Positions 1 through 5,415 of a stretch of 8,090 bases of DNA are shown piece after piece; position 1 is the first letter of the stretch; each line of letters starts with the position of its first letter. A program made the position numbers and the translations under genes. Below the pieces are notes generated by a model, which searched no databases, was not told where the DNA came from, and saw nothing but the letters and a program-made list of their open reading frames with translations. The DNA comes from Christensenellaceae bacterium (lineage in GTDB: Bacteria; Bacillota; Clostridia; Christensenellales; UBA1750), in assembly GCA_031287285.1 (NCBI GenBank), contig JAITTC010000256.1, positions 1 to 8,090 on the forward strand, in the 5' to 3' direction.

Positions 1-819
1 CAAGAAAGCTATGTCGAAAAGCCCAAGGAAGGCGTTCTGCGCCATACCCTGCAAAACACCCTCGCCGCCGGGAAGGCCATCTTTCAAAACAAGCCTCTTT
101 TCCTTTTCGTGCTGGCCTACTTCTTCTATATCGACGGCGTGGGCACGATCATCAACCTGGCCACGAGCTACGGCACGCAGCTTGGCCTGGGCATGCTCGG
201 CATGATCCTCGCCCTGCTCGTCACCCAGATCGTGGCCTTCCCCTGCAGCATACTCTTCAGCCGCTTCGCCCAAAAAATCGGCAGCCTCAACATGCTCACC
301 GTCGCGGTTTCGATCTATATGCTGATCTGCATCGTGGGTTTTTTCATGGGCTTCCTCATCGAGGGGGCCGAGATCCCGGCCAAGCTCAGCGCGCTTGCCT
401 CAGGGGGCGCAGGCTTTGCGCCAAGCGGCAATTTAAGCGCCATCAACGCGGCGCTCGCGGCAGCCGGCATCGACGATGCCGCGTGGAATGCCCAGCCTGC
501 CTATACCCTGGCGCTCCAGCGCTCCACCATCCTGTTCTGGGTGCTCGCCTTGCTCGTGGGTACGGTGCAGGGCGGCATCCAGGCGCTGTCGCGCTCGTTT
601 TTCGGCAAGCTGACGCCGCCCGAAAAATCCGGCGAGTACTTTGGCTTCTTCGAAATCTTTGGCAAGTTCGCGGCCATCATCGGCCCGATGCTCTATGCGC
701 TCACGAAGGCCTTCACCGGCCGCAGCTCCTTTTCCATCCTCTCCATCATCGTGCTCTTCGCCATCGCGCTGGTCATCCTCGCGACGCAGCGCCGCTTTTT
801 GCCAAAACAGGGCCTGTAA
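1..819 (+). CDS. UMF1/Atg22-family MFS transporter, C-terminal part
   Basis: The reading frame is open from base 1 and ends at TAA 817-819, giving 272 visible residues. The start lies outside the window. Family members are usually about 420-450 residues, so roughly the first third is missing. Two stretches are characteristic of the UMF1/Atg22 (COG2270) branch of the major facilitator superfamily. One is YFFYIDGVGTIINLATSYG near visible residues 40-58. The other is GGIQALSRSFFGKL near 181-194, followed by GEYFGFFEIFGKFAAIIGP. Several hydrophobic helices are visible (about 33-52, 63-83, 88-110, 157-176, 212-230, 235-250), so it is an inner-membrane protein. The substrate is not known; some bacterial members are linked to bile tolerance, which cannot be read from this sequence. 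Visible residues about 111-155 form an unusually long polar, Ala/Gly-rich loop before the QALSRS motif. A clear terminator follows the stop, so this gene ends its transcription unit. Confidence 0.9.
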   Translation, partial: QESYVEKPKEGVLRHTLQNTLAAGKAIFQNKPLFLFVLAYFFYIDGVGTIINLATSYGTQLGLGMLGMILALLVTQIVAFPCSILFSRFAQKIGSLNMLTVAVSIYMLICIVGFFMGFLIEGAEIPAKLSALASGGAGFAPSGNLSAINAALAAAGIDDAAWNAQPAYTLALQRSTILFWVLALLVGTVQGGIQALSRSFFGKLTPPEKSGEYFGFFEIFGKFAAIIGPMLYALTKAFTGRSSFSILSIIVLFAIALVILATQRRFLPKQGL

Positions 820-841
820 GCGCCTCGCATGCCAGCAAGCA

Positions 842-875
842 GCCCGTTTTCGCCCTGCGAAAGCGGGCCTTCCTT
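842..875 (+). terminator. Rho-independent terminator of the UMF1 transporter gene
   Basis: The arms at 842-853 and 857-868 form a 12-base-pair stem with one G-U pair and the loop CCT. A pyrimidine-rich CTTCCTT tail follows. It begins 22 bases after the transporter stop. The T-run is interrupted, so efficiency may be moderate, but the stem is long and well placed. Confidence 0.75.
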
Positions 876-989
876 GTGCCCGGCCGGCAAGCAGGTCGAA
901 AAAAGACAGAAAAGGCATGAATATCGCGCGGATTTTTCGCGTTGCATATGCACGCGCGGGCAAAACTGGGGATGAAGGCCCCGCCGGGA

Positions 990-1061
990 TGTGGAAAGCT
1001 CGCTTCAGGCATGAAAAACGCGGAAACATCCTGTGGAAAACCCTGTGGAAAGTGTGGATTA
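990..1061 (-). promoter_or_regulatory. Cluster of four DnaA-box-like 9-mers
   Basis: Four 9-mers with the core TGTGGA lie in the same orientation: TGTGGAAAG (990-998), TGTGGAAAA (1032-1040), TGTGGAAAG (1044-1052) and TGTGGATTA (1053-1061). Read on the minus strand they are CTTTCCACA, TTTTCCACA, CTTTCCACA and TAATCCACA. The consensus DnaA box is TTATCCACA, and TTTTCCACA and TAATCCACA each differ from it by one base. The last three are packed in 30 bases with start-to-start spacings of 12 and 9. The cluster is in the 369-base non-coding gap (820-1188) before cwlD. Apart from the terminator at 842-875 and a 10-base palindrome TGCATATGCA at 943-952, nothing else in that gap is recognisable. A role in DnaA titration or in regulating cwlD is inference. 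The sequence gives no sign of a replication origin (no dnaA or dnaN, no obvious AT-rich unwinding region). Confidence 0.5.
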
Positions 1062-1172
1062 CTTTTGCTGGATATGCGCGGAGCTTTATGCAGGCGCCAT
1101 TTGGCAAAGGCTGAAATCCAGGCATGCTCCCCTTCCGCGCGGCGTATGCATAAGCAAAACGCCTTGCGGGCC

Positions 1173-1181
1173 AAGGAGGGG
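1173..1181 (+). promoter_or_regulatory. Strong ribosome binding site that fixes the TTG start of cwlD
   Basis: AAGGAGGGG at 1173-1181 is a near-perfect Shine-Dalgarno sequence. It lies 7 bases before an in-frame TTG at 1189. The reading frame is open further upstream to a GTG at 1033, but that GTG has no ribosome binding site and falls inside the DnaA-box-like cluster. An ATG at 1182 is directly against the Shine-Dalgarno sequence and in another frame. Confidence 0.75.
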
Positions 1182-1188
1182 ATGGCGG

Positions 1189-1899
1189 TTGGAAGAACAG
1201 CGCCAGTGGCGGGCCATTGCGATGCTCTTTGCGAGCATCGCGCTGTTTTTTACCCTAATCGGGGGCACGCCGGCGCGGCAGGCAGCCAGCCCGAATTTAA
1301 GCTCCCTGCCCCTTTTTGGCCGGGTGATCGGCATCGACCCGGGTCACGGCGGTTACGATGGCGGCGCCGTGAGCGTCACGGGCCGCGCCGAAAAGGAGTA
1401 TAATTTCGAGATCTCCCAAAGGCTCGGCGCCGCTGTGGAGGCCCTTGGCGGCACCGTGGTCTACACGCGCGAGGCCGACATCGCCCTGATCGATCCGGCC
1501 AATACCCCGGGCTACAAGAAGCGCAAGGAGCTTGACAACCGCATCTCCATCCTGCAAGCGGCAAAGGTCGACGCCGTGGTTAGCATCCACATGAACAACT
1601 TCAGGCCCCAGCGCTCCATCCGGGGCGCGCAGGCCTTCTATAAGGCCGAGAGCGCGAGCGGCGCGGCGCTTGCCCAGGCGATTTACGGCTGCCTTTCGCA
1701 GATCGAGGAAGCCCGGCCGCGAAAACCCTCTATCGGGGACTATTACATCCTCAACAGCGCGGACGCGGCTATCCTGATGGAATGCGGCTTCCTTTCGAAC
1801 AAGGAAGACGAGAGGCTGCTCGCCGATGGGGACTACCAAACCCGCCTTGCTTCTGCTCTCGCCAGAGGCCTTGCGCGCTATTTTGAGCTGTCGCCCTAA
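1189..1899 (+). CDS. cwlD: Germination-specific N-acetylmuramoyl-L-alanine amidase CwlD
   Basis: This is a zinc amidase (Amidase_3 family) that cleaves the stem peptide from muramic acid. In spore formers CwlD acts with the deacetylase PdaA to make the muramic-delta-lactam that germination enzymes recognise in spore cortex. From the TTG start the protein has 236 residues, very close to the roughly 237 of Bacillus CwlD. Residues 8-26 form a hydrophobic signal or anchor, so the catalytic domain should lie outside the membrane. The zinc ligands appear as H53 in DPGHGG, E68 in AEKEYNFEIS and H134 in VSIHMNNF. The catalytic glutamate is E198 in MECGFLSN. The segment GYKKRKELDNR (about 108-118) before the second ligand is typical of CwlD rather than of vegetative amidases. 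No convincing sporulation promoter was found upstream, although regulation by a sporulation sigma factor is expected from the family. A short hairpin with a T-run lies within the first codons. A CwlD-like amidase with another role remains possible. Confidence 0.88.
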   Translation: MEEQRQWRAIAMLFASIALFFTLIGGTPARQAASPNLSSLPLFGRVIGIDPGHGGYDGGAVSVTGRAEKEYNFEISQRLGAAVEALGGTVVYTREADIALIDPANTPGYKKRKELDNRISILQAAKVDAVVSIHMNNFRPQRSIRGAQAFYKAESASGAALAQAIYGCLSQIEEARPRKPSIGDYYILNSADAAILMECGFLSNKEDERLLADGDYQTRLASALARGLARYFELSP

Positions 1900-1925
1900 A
1901 ACCATCTCTTTTTAAGGGGCCTTTT

Positions 1926-1952
1926 GCCCTGTCGCACTGGGCTTGCATTTTT
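1926..1952 (+). terminator. Weak possible terminator after cwlD
   Basis: An imperfect hairpin (GCCC at 1926-1929 pairing with GGGC at 1939-1942, with two more inner pairs around a mismatch) is followed by TTGCATTTTTT. It begins 26 bases after the cwlD stop. The stem is short, so this is tentative. Confidence 0.3.
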
Positions 1953-2026
1953 AACACGACCATTACCCCTTCTGGCGAGCGATATGGTATCGTAGCTCAA
2001 AATGAGCCTGGGGGGCGACAAAGGCC

Positions 2027-2842
2027 ATGGAAAAGACGCAAACCAACGAAACCATCATCGACGCGCACAGCCACATCTTCCCCGAGAAGATCGCCGCGAA
2101 GGCCACGCAGAATATCGGGCTGTTTTATTCAACCCAGATGGACGCGCCGGCAGGCGAGGTCGAAGCCCTGCTTGAGAGCGGCAAAACCATCGGCGTGAGC
2201 CGCTATGTGGTCTGCTCGGTGGCCACGAAGGGCAGCCAGGTGCAAAGCATCAACAACTTCATCGCGGAAAGCTGCGCCGCCCACAAGGAGTTTTTGGGGC
2301 TGCTCACGCTGACGCCGGATTTTTCGAATATAGGGCAAGAAATCGACCGGGCGATAGCCATGGGCCTGCGCGGCGTGAAGCTGCACCCCGATTTTCAGAA
2401 CTTCGCAATCGATGATGAAAGCGCTTTTGCGATGTATGAGGCGATCGAAGCGCGCGGCCTGCCGCTGCTCTTCCACGCGGGCGATCGGCGCTACGCGTTC
2501 TCAAACCCTGAGCGCCTGGCGGCAGTGGCGCGGCGCTTCCCGAAGCTCGTTTGCGTGGCCGCGCATTTTGGCGGCTACAGCGAGTGGGAAAAGGCCTTCG
2601 TCTACGACGGGCTTCCGAACGTCTTCTTCGATACCTGCTCCGCCCTTGGCTTCATGCCGGACCCGGCGCTTGCGATGCGGCTCATCGAGCATTTCGGCGC
2701 GGAACGCTTCATGTTCGCCACCGACTTCCCCATGTGGGGCCATGAGGCCGAGTTTGCCCGTTTTAACGCGCTCCCGCTGAGCAAGGCCCAGCGGGAGCAG
2801 ATCCTGCACAAAACCGCCGAGAGGGTTTATTTCGGGCTGTAG
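2027..2842 (+). CDS. Amidohydrolase-2 family metal-dependent hydrolase
   Basis: The 271-residue protein is a TIM-barrel metal hydrolase of the amidohydrolase-2 type (PF04909, COG2159). It shows the metal-binding HxH at H14 and H16 in IDAHSHIFP. Next come GVKLHPDFQ (K118, H120), LFHAGD (H150) and AAHFGG (H180). Last is ATDFPMWG with the likely catalytic aspartate D233. These match the order of metal ligands and catalytic acid in the family, whose members hydrolyse or decarboxylate small substrates. The specific substrate cannot be inferred. There is no signal peptide, so it should be cytoplasmic. The length is normal for a compact member. The ATG at 2027 has only a G-rich sequence (2010-2015) as a possible ribosome binding site, 11 bases upstream, so translation may be modest. 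No strong promoter was found in the 127-base gap after cwlD. The next gene begins 58 bases downstream in the same direction and may be co-transcribed. Confidence 0.85.
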   Translation: MEKTQTNETIIDAHSHIFPEKIAAKATQNIGLFYSTQMDAPAGEVEALLESGKTIGVSRYVVCSVATKGSQVQSINNFIAESCAAHKEFLGLLTLTPDFSNIGQEIDRAIAMGLRGVKLHPDFQNFAIDDESAFAMYEAIEARGLPLLFHAGDRRYAFSNPERLAAVARRFPKLVCVAAHFGGYSEWEKAFVYDGLPNVFFDTCSALGFMPDPALAMRLIEHFGAERFMFATDFPMWGHEAEFARFNALPLSKAQREQILHKTAERVYFGL

Positions 2843-2900
2843 GCATGCACCCTTTCCGCCTTCTTCACGTAGGATAGGCTAAGGGAGGGGGGAGCCACGC

Positions 2901-3344
2901 ATGGAGGATTGGGAGAGCTCAATCGAGCAATTCCTGGAGCAAAAGGGCTATGCTTGGGAGCGAAACGACGGCCTGATCTGCTTCACGATACAGGGCGCGC
3001 TGGAACGTTACCCCGTTTTTGTGATGGCAAGGAAGGATATGCTGGTGACGCTCGCGCAGTATCCTTCCGCTGTACCAGACGAAAAGTGCTTGGAAATGGC
3101 CCATTTTTTGCATATGGCCAATTTCGGAATGTTGCTTGGCAACTTCGAGATAGATTTGGACGAGGGCGAGCTGCGCTTTAAGACCTGCCTGTATCTGCCG
3201 GGGCAAAAGCCGGCGCGGGCCTGCCTGGCGCGCTACCTCTTCACCCCGGCTTTGATGCTTGAAAAGTATGCCCCCGGCGTCCGCGCCATCCTGGATGGCC
3301 GCGCGCTTGCGGGGCGGGCGCTTGCGCTCTGCGAGGATGCTTAA
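2901..3344 (+). CDS. YbjN-like (type III chaperone fold) domain protein
   Basis: This is a 147-residue soluble protein with no signal peptide or membrane segment. The layout resembles YbjN domain proteins. An N-terminal helix (about 3-15) is followed by strands around 25-31 and 36-52. Then comes the segment EMAHFLHMANFGMLLGNFEIDLDEGELRFKT (split here as 65-80 and 81-95 in the protein). A C-terminal helical part around 105-130 contains LEKYAPGVRAIL. In this family the helix followed by GNFEID and RFKT strands is the most recognisable part. The molecular role of YbjN proteins is poorly defined; a type III secretion chaperone-like fold has been described for the family. The ATG at 2901 is preceded by a very G-rich Shine-Dalgarno tract AGGGAGGGGGG at 2882-2892. 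It may be co-transcribed with the amidohydrolase, and the unit ends at the palindromic terminator at 3359-3402. Confidence 0.65.
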   Translation: MEDWESSIEQFLEQKGYAWERNDGLICFTIQGALERYPVFVMARKDMLVTLAQYPSAVPDEKCLEMAHFLHMANFGMLLGNFEIDLDEGELRFKTCLYLPGQKPARACLARYLFTPALMLEKYAPGVRAILDGRALAGRALALCEDA

Positions 3345-3358
3345 AGCCAGTATTTTGG

Positions 3359-3402
3359 TGCGAAAAGGCCGCGTTTTCAGCTGAAAACGCGGCCTTTTCG
3401 CA
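3359..3402. terminator. Perfect 44-base palindrome, probable bidirectional terminator
   Basis: Bases 3359-3380 and 3381-3402 are exact reverse complements, giving a stem of up to 20 pairs around the loop AGCT. The stem has a GC-rich core (GGCCGCG/CGCGGCC) flanked by AAAA on the left and TTTT on the right. On either strand the core is therefore followed by a T-run, as expected for a bidirectional terminator. It lies 15 bases after the YbjN-like stop and ends 51 bases before the Amidase_6 start. Confidence 0.8.
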
Positions 3403-3434
3403 TGAATTTCGCCTTTAAGGCATAAGCCTTTATG

Positions 3435-3442
3435 GGAAGGAG
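3435..3442 (+). promoter_or_regulatory. Ribosome binding site choosing the ATG start of the Amidase_6 gene
   Basis: GGAAGGAG at 3435-3442 is 11 bases before the ATG at 3454. A GTG at 3442 in the same frame overlaps this site and so cannot be the start it serves, which shortens the protein by four residues. Confidence 0.65.
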
Positions 3443-3453
3443 TGAGCAACACA

Positions 3454-3936
3454 ATGGTTGAAGTCGCCTATGATCGCGCCGCAGCGGCGGAATACGCTGA
3501 AACCTGGGCGCTAAAGCGCAACCCCGCCTACATGGACTTTGAGCACAGCGGCGGGGATTGCACCAATTTCGCCTCCCAGTGCATTTACGCGGGCAGCAGG
3601 GAGCTGAACTTTACCCCCCTGTATGGCTGGTTTTACATCACGGCCTCAAACCGCACGCCCTCGTGGACCGGAGTGGAGTTTTTGCGGAACTTTCTCGTCA
3701 GCAACAAGGGGCTTGGCCCCTATGCGCAAGAGCTGCCCGAAGAGGCTGCCCAGCCGGGGGACATCGTGCAGCTTGGCAACGCCCAGCGCTTTTATCACAG
3801 CCCCGTGGTGGTGAAGGTCGAAAACGGTCAGATCTACATTGCCGCGCACTCGGTCGATGTGTGGATGCGCCCTTTAAGCGACTATTCCTATCAGCGCTCG
3901 CGCTGCCTGCACATCCTCGGCGTGCGCAAGCCCTAA
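3454..3936 (+). CDS. Amidase_6 (putative amidase) domain protein
   Basis: The 160-residue protein consists almost entirely of one putative amidase domain (Amidase_6, PF12671), a papain-like cysteine hydrolase fold. It begins with YDRAAAAEYAETWAL (about 6-20). The likely nucleophile is C36 in GGDCTNFASQC, and SWTGV follows at about 70-74. The general base is likely a histidine, either H115 in FYHSPVVV or H132 in AAHSVDVW; the HSxVV pattern favours H115. Related proteins are thought to act on amide bonds, perhaps in peptidoglycan, but no substrate has been established here. There is no signal peptide, so it may act in the cytoplasm, in the mother cell or in the spore, or leave the cell by lysis. 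This is unusual for a wall hydrolase and leaves the role open. Its TAA stop overlaps the TAG stop of the convergent DUF4364 gene by three bases, with no terminator between. Confidence 0.82.
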   Translation: MVEVAYDRAAAAEYAETWALKRNPAYMDFEHSGGDCTNFASQCIYAGSRELNFTPLYGWFYITASNRTPSWTGVEFLRNFLVSNKGLGPYAQELPEEAAQPGDIVQLGNAQRFYHSPVVVKVENGQIYIAAHSVDVWMRPLSDYSYQRSRCLHILGVRKP

Positions 3937-4460
3937 AGCTCTTCGCCCAGCAGGGCCGAGAGCACCGCCTTATAGAGCCTGGACGGCTCCGCCTGCCAGC
4001 GCTGGCAGACCTTGCGGGCCATGGCTTCATCGGGGAGTTCGAGCTTGATGTTGATCATCTCGTTGCTCTGCTCAAGAAGATAGAGCTGGACGCCGAAGCC
4101 CTGCGGGTTTTTGCTGTATTCGGCAAAGACCTGCCTTTCGCGGATGAGCTTTTGCCGCCAGGCGGCGGTTGAAGAGCGCACCGTCTCGCGCAGGCTTTGG
4201 GGGATGCGCTTTTCGAAGTGATCGAGCGCCTGCCTACCTTCCTCGGTCAGCAGGCAGGCCTCGTCCAGGCGGCCCGGGATCAGCCGCAAATGGCCGGTAT
4301 CCACAAGCTCATAGAGCGAGAGGCGGAATTCCATATAGGTCAAAAGCTCGACGCCTAGGATGAAGCGCTCAAGCTCTGGCAGCTCGAGCGCGCCCATCTC
4401 GCGAACGGCATAGAGGATGAGCAGCTTTTGCTCGCCTGGCGGCTTGCGCCTTTCCTGCAT
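3933..4460 (-). CDS. DUF4364 family protein, winged-helix-like N-terminus
   Basis: The 175-residue protein matches the DUF4364 (PF14277) pattern found mainly in Clostridia. The N-terminal half looks like a winged helix: QKLLILYAVREMGALELPELERFIL (in pieces, 11-35), then FRLSLYELVDTGHLRLI (about 45-61), then LLTEEGRQALDHFEKRIP (about 70-87). The C-terminal half has alternating strands and helices, with FGVQLYLLEQ (about 122-131) and INIKLELPDEAMARKVCQRW (136-155). The fold suggests a DNA-binding or regulatory role, but the family has no established function. The ATG at 4460-4458 is preceded on the minus strand by GGGAGCGGG about 9 bases away, which supports the start. The HPr-like gene lies upstream in the same direction, but its terminator falls in the 111-base gap. 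The gene therefore needs either read-through or a promoter that I could not identify. Confidence 0.85.
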   Translation of the reverse strand: MQERRKPPGEQKLLILYAVREMGALELPELERFILGVELLTYMEFRLSLYELVDTGHLRLIPGRLDEACLLTEEGRQALDHFEKRIPQSLRETVRSSTAAWRQKLIRERQVFAEYSKNPQGFGVQLYLLEQSNEMINIKLELPDEAMARKVCQRWQAEPSRLYKAVLSALLGEEL

Positions 4461-4479
4461 AAAGAACCCGCTCCCTTCA

Positions 4480-4521
4480 AAAAAATGAAAGAAAAGCGCC
4501 CTTTACTTTGAAGAAGGGCGC
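4480..4521 (-). terminator. Rho-independent terminator of the HPr-like gene
   Basis: Read on the minus strand, the 8-base-pair stem GCGCCCTT/AAGGGCGC (4521-4514 with 4503-4496) is followed by TTTTCTTTCATTTTTTT. It lies 50 bases after the HPr-like stop and just before the DUF4364 ribosome binding site. Confidence 0.8.
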
Positions 4522-4571
4522 CTTAATTTGCTAGCTTAGAAAATGCCGCGTGGCTTCTGGTTTGCGCGCTC

Positions 4572-4799
4572 TTAAGCCTTGAAGGATTCGACCGCGGCGA
4601 GGAGATCGTCGCAATTCTCTTCGAAGATTTCCATCGTGATGGGCTTGCTCAAATCGAGCGAGAAGATGCCCAGGATGGACTTGGCGTCTACGACGTGGCG
4701 GCCGGAGCGCAGGTCGATGTCGTAAGGATAACGGCTGACGACGTTGACGAAATCCTTGACGTTTTCGGGCAAGGCTAAGTGAACCAAGACGGTTTTCAT
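4572..4799 (-). CDS. HPr-like protein lacking the active-site histidine
   Basis: The 75-residue product has the size and fold pattern of the phosphocarrier HPr, including the conserved segment DAKSILGIFSLDLSKPITMEI (in pieces, about 38-58). S41 matches the regulatory Ser46 of Firmicute HPr, the target of HPr kinase. The usual GLHARPA site with the phosphorylatable His15 is missing: the equivalent position reads LALPENVKDF (8-17), and the only histidines are H7 and H34, neither in a catalytic context. It therefore should not pass phosphate in the sugar phosphotransferase system. Similar histidine-less HPr homologues are familiar in Clostridia, and a regulatory or scaffold role is plausible but unproven. 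The start is the ATG at 4799-4797, preceded on the minus strand by AAGGAGGGG and 6 bases of spacing. An upstream in-frame ATG at 4823 would overlap that site and was rejected. The gene has its own promoter and terminator. Confidence 0.85.
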   Translation of the reverse strand: MKTVLVHLALPENVKDFVNVVSRYPYDIDLRSGRHVVDAKSILGIFSLDLSKPITMEIFEENCDDLLAAVESFKA

Positions 4800-4832
4800 G
4801 CAATACCCCTCCTTGCATTTCATTCTGGCGAA

Positions 4833-4862
4833 AGTATATCACATAAGCGCGAAGAAAAACAA
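4833..4862 (-). promoter_or_regulatory. SigA-type promoter of the HPr-like gene
   Basis: On the minus strand, TTGTTT (4862-4857) and TATACT (4838-4833) are 18 bases apart. An extended TGA lies just before the -10, giving TGATATACT. The promoter is 34 bases before the start codon. Confidence 0.75.
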
Positions 4863-4922
4863 GGGCGCGCGCCGCGCTTTTCCGATCCCCCCTGAAATTT
4901 TTCTCAAGCGGGCGCTTAGGGC

Positions 4923-4951
4923 TTGCGCTTTTGCGGATGAGCGGGTATAAT
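4923..4951 (+). promoter_or_regulatory. SigA-type promoter of tRNA-Val
   Basis: TTGCGC (4923-4928) and a perfect TATAAT (4946-4951) are separated by 17 bases. The mature tRNA begins 13 bases after the -10. It diverges from the HPr-like promoter. Confidence 0.85.
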
Positions 4952-4963
4952 AACAACGCGCTT

Positions 4964-5040
4964 GGGGTTATAGCTCAGCTGGTTAGAGTGTCACGTTGAC
5001 ATCGTGAAGGTCGATGGTTCGAGTCCATTTAACCCCACCA
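4964..5040 (+). tRNA. tRNA-Val(GAC)
   Basis: The seven-base acceptor arms GGGGTTA (4964-4970) and TAACCCC (5030-5036) pair fully, followed by discriminator A and an encoded CCA (5038-5040). The D stem is GCTC/GAGT with one G-U pair. The anticodon stem TCACG/CGTGA is perfect, with loop TTGACAT and anticodon GAC at 4998-5000, which reads the GUC valine codon. The T arm GATGG-TTCGAGT-CCATT has one G-U pair. The variable loop has 5 bases. It stands as a single tRNA with its own promoter and terminator. Confidence 0.97.
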
Positions 5041-5074
5041 TCTCATCGGAGCAGGCGCAGGCTCCGCTCGCGAT

Positions 5075-5107
5075 CGCCAATCGGCCTTGCCGGTTGGCGG
5101 TTTTTTT
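5075..5107 (+). terminator. Rho-independent terminator of tRNA-Val
   Basis: The 10-base-pair stem of 5075-5084 with 5090-5099 (one G-U pair, loop CCTTG) is followed by G and seven T. A smaller hairpin, CGGAGC/GCTCCG at 5047-5066, lies between it and the tRNA. Confidence 0.92.
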
Positions 5108-5145
5108 ATGGCGCTTAGATCCTCCAGCCCCTTAAAACTTCCCAC

Positions 5146-5174
5146 TTGCGCTTGCCCCCGCCCCATGCTATACT
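5146..5174 (+). promoter_or_regulatory. Strong SigA-type promoter of the leader and ABC exporter unit
   Basis: TTGCGC (5146-5151) and TATACT (5169-5174) are 17 bases apart, and an extended TGC lies before the -10 (TGCTATACT). Transcription should begin near 5181. The first annotated start with a good ribosome binding site is the GTG at 5209. The three ABC exporter genes follow with no other promoter seen, so this promoter probably drives them through a leader of about 305 bases. Confidence 0.8.
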
Positions 5175-5208
5175 TTTTACACTCAATCTCAAGAAAGGAG
5201 TGGAGAGG

Positions 5209-5388
5209 GTGCGTCAAAACCTCGCTAGCGCCGGTGCTCTTTCGGGCAAGCCCCTGACCATCGCGTTCTGGGCCGTTTTTTCATGGGCAAGTTCTGCCCT
5301 TTTGCCCCGCTACGGTGCCAATGCCGTGCCGCACAAGGGGTTTTTCTGCCCAAATGCCGGCCAGGTTCGCTCTCCGCTCAGCCCATAG
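5209..5388 (+). CDS. Possible 59-residue small protein or leader peptide
   Basis: A GTG at 5209 lies 8 bases after a good Shine-Dalgarno sequence (AAAGGAG, 5194-5200) and about 28 bases after the predicted transcription start. The frame stays open for 59 codons to TAG at 5386-5388. The product has a basic N-terminus, a hydrophobic and tryptophan-containing segment PLTIAFWAVFSWASSALLP (about residues 16-34), and a short C-terminal tail with two Cys-Pro or Pro-rich spots. It could be a small single-pass membrane protein or a regulatory leader peptide. I recognise no family. The promoter and ribosome binding site are better evidence than the protein sequence itself. The 5209-5388 region might instead be an untranslated leader RNA. 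The GC-rich hairpin at 5416-5446 follows, then the ABC permease gene. Confidence 0.42.
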   Translation: MRQNLASAGALSGKPLTIAFWAVFSWASSALLPRYGANAVPHKGFFCPNAGQVRSPLSP

Positions 5389-5415
5389 CCTGATTTTAAG
5401 TATTTAGGCAAAAGC

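Noticed and set aside
918..952. Possible sporulation promoter (TGAATA and CATATG) before cwlD
   Set aside because: The spacing of about 21 bases and the -10-like sequence do not fit SigE or SigG consensus promoters.
433..1125. Long minus-strand open frame across the UMF1 gene end
   Set aside because: It is antisense to the transporter, its translation is low-complexity Arg/Ala/Glu-rich, and it shows no family motif.
1033..1188. N-terminal extension of the CwlD frame back to GTG 1033
   Set aside because: It has no ribosome binding site, passes through the DnaA-box-like cluster, and would place about 50 unlikely residues before the signal-anchor; TTG 1189 has an excellent site and gives the usual family length.
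1297..1905. Minus-strand open frame across cwlD
   Set aside because: It mirrors the high-GC codon pattern of cwlD and has no ribosome binding site or recognisable protein.
433..3878. TTA codons often followed by AGC (433, 1297, 3873)
   Set aside because: There are too few cases to separate codon-pair preference from chance.
3558..4172. Plus-strand 204-codon open frame across the Amidase_6 and DUF4364 genes
   Set aside because: It overlaps two recognised genes in other frames and its translation is compositionally typical of a shadow frame.
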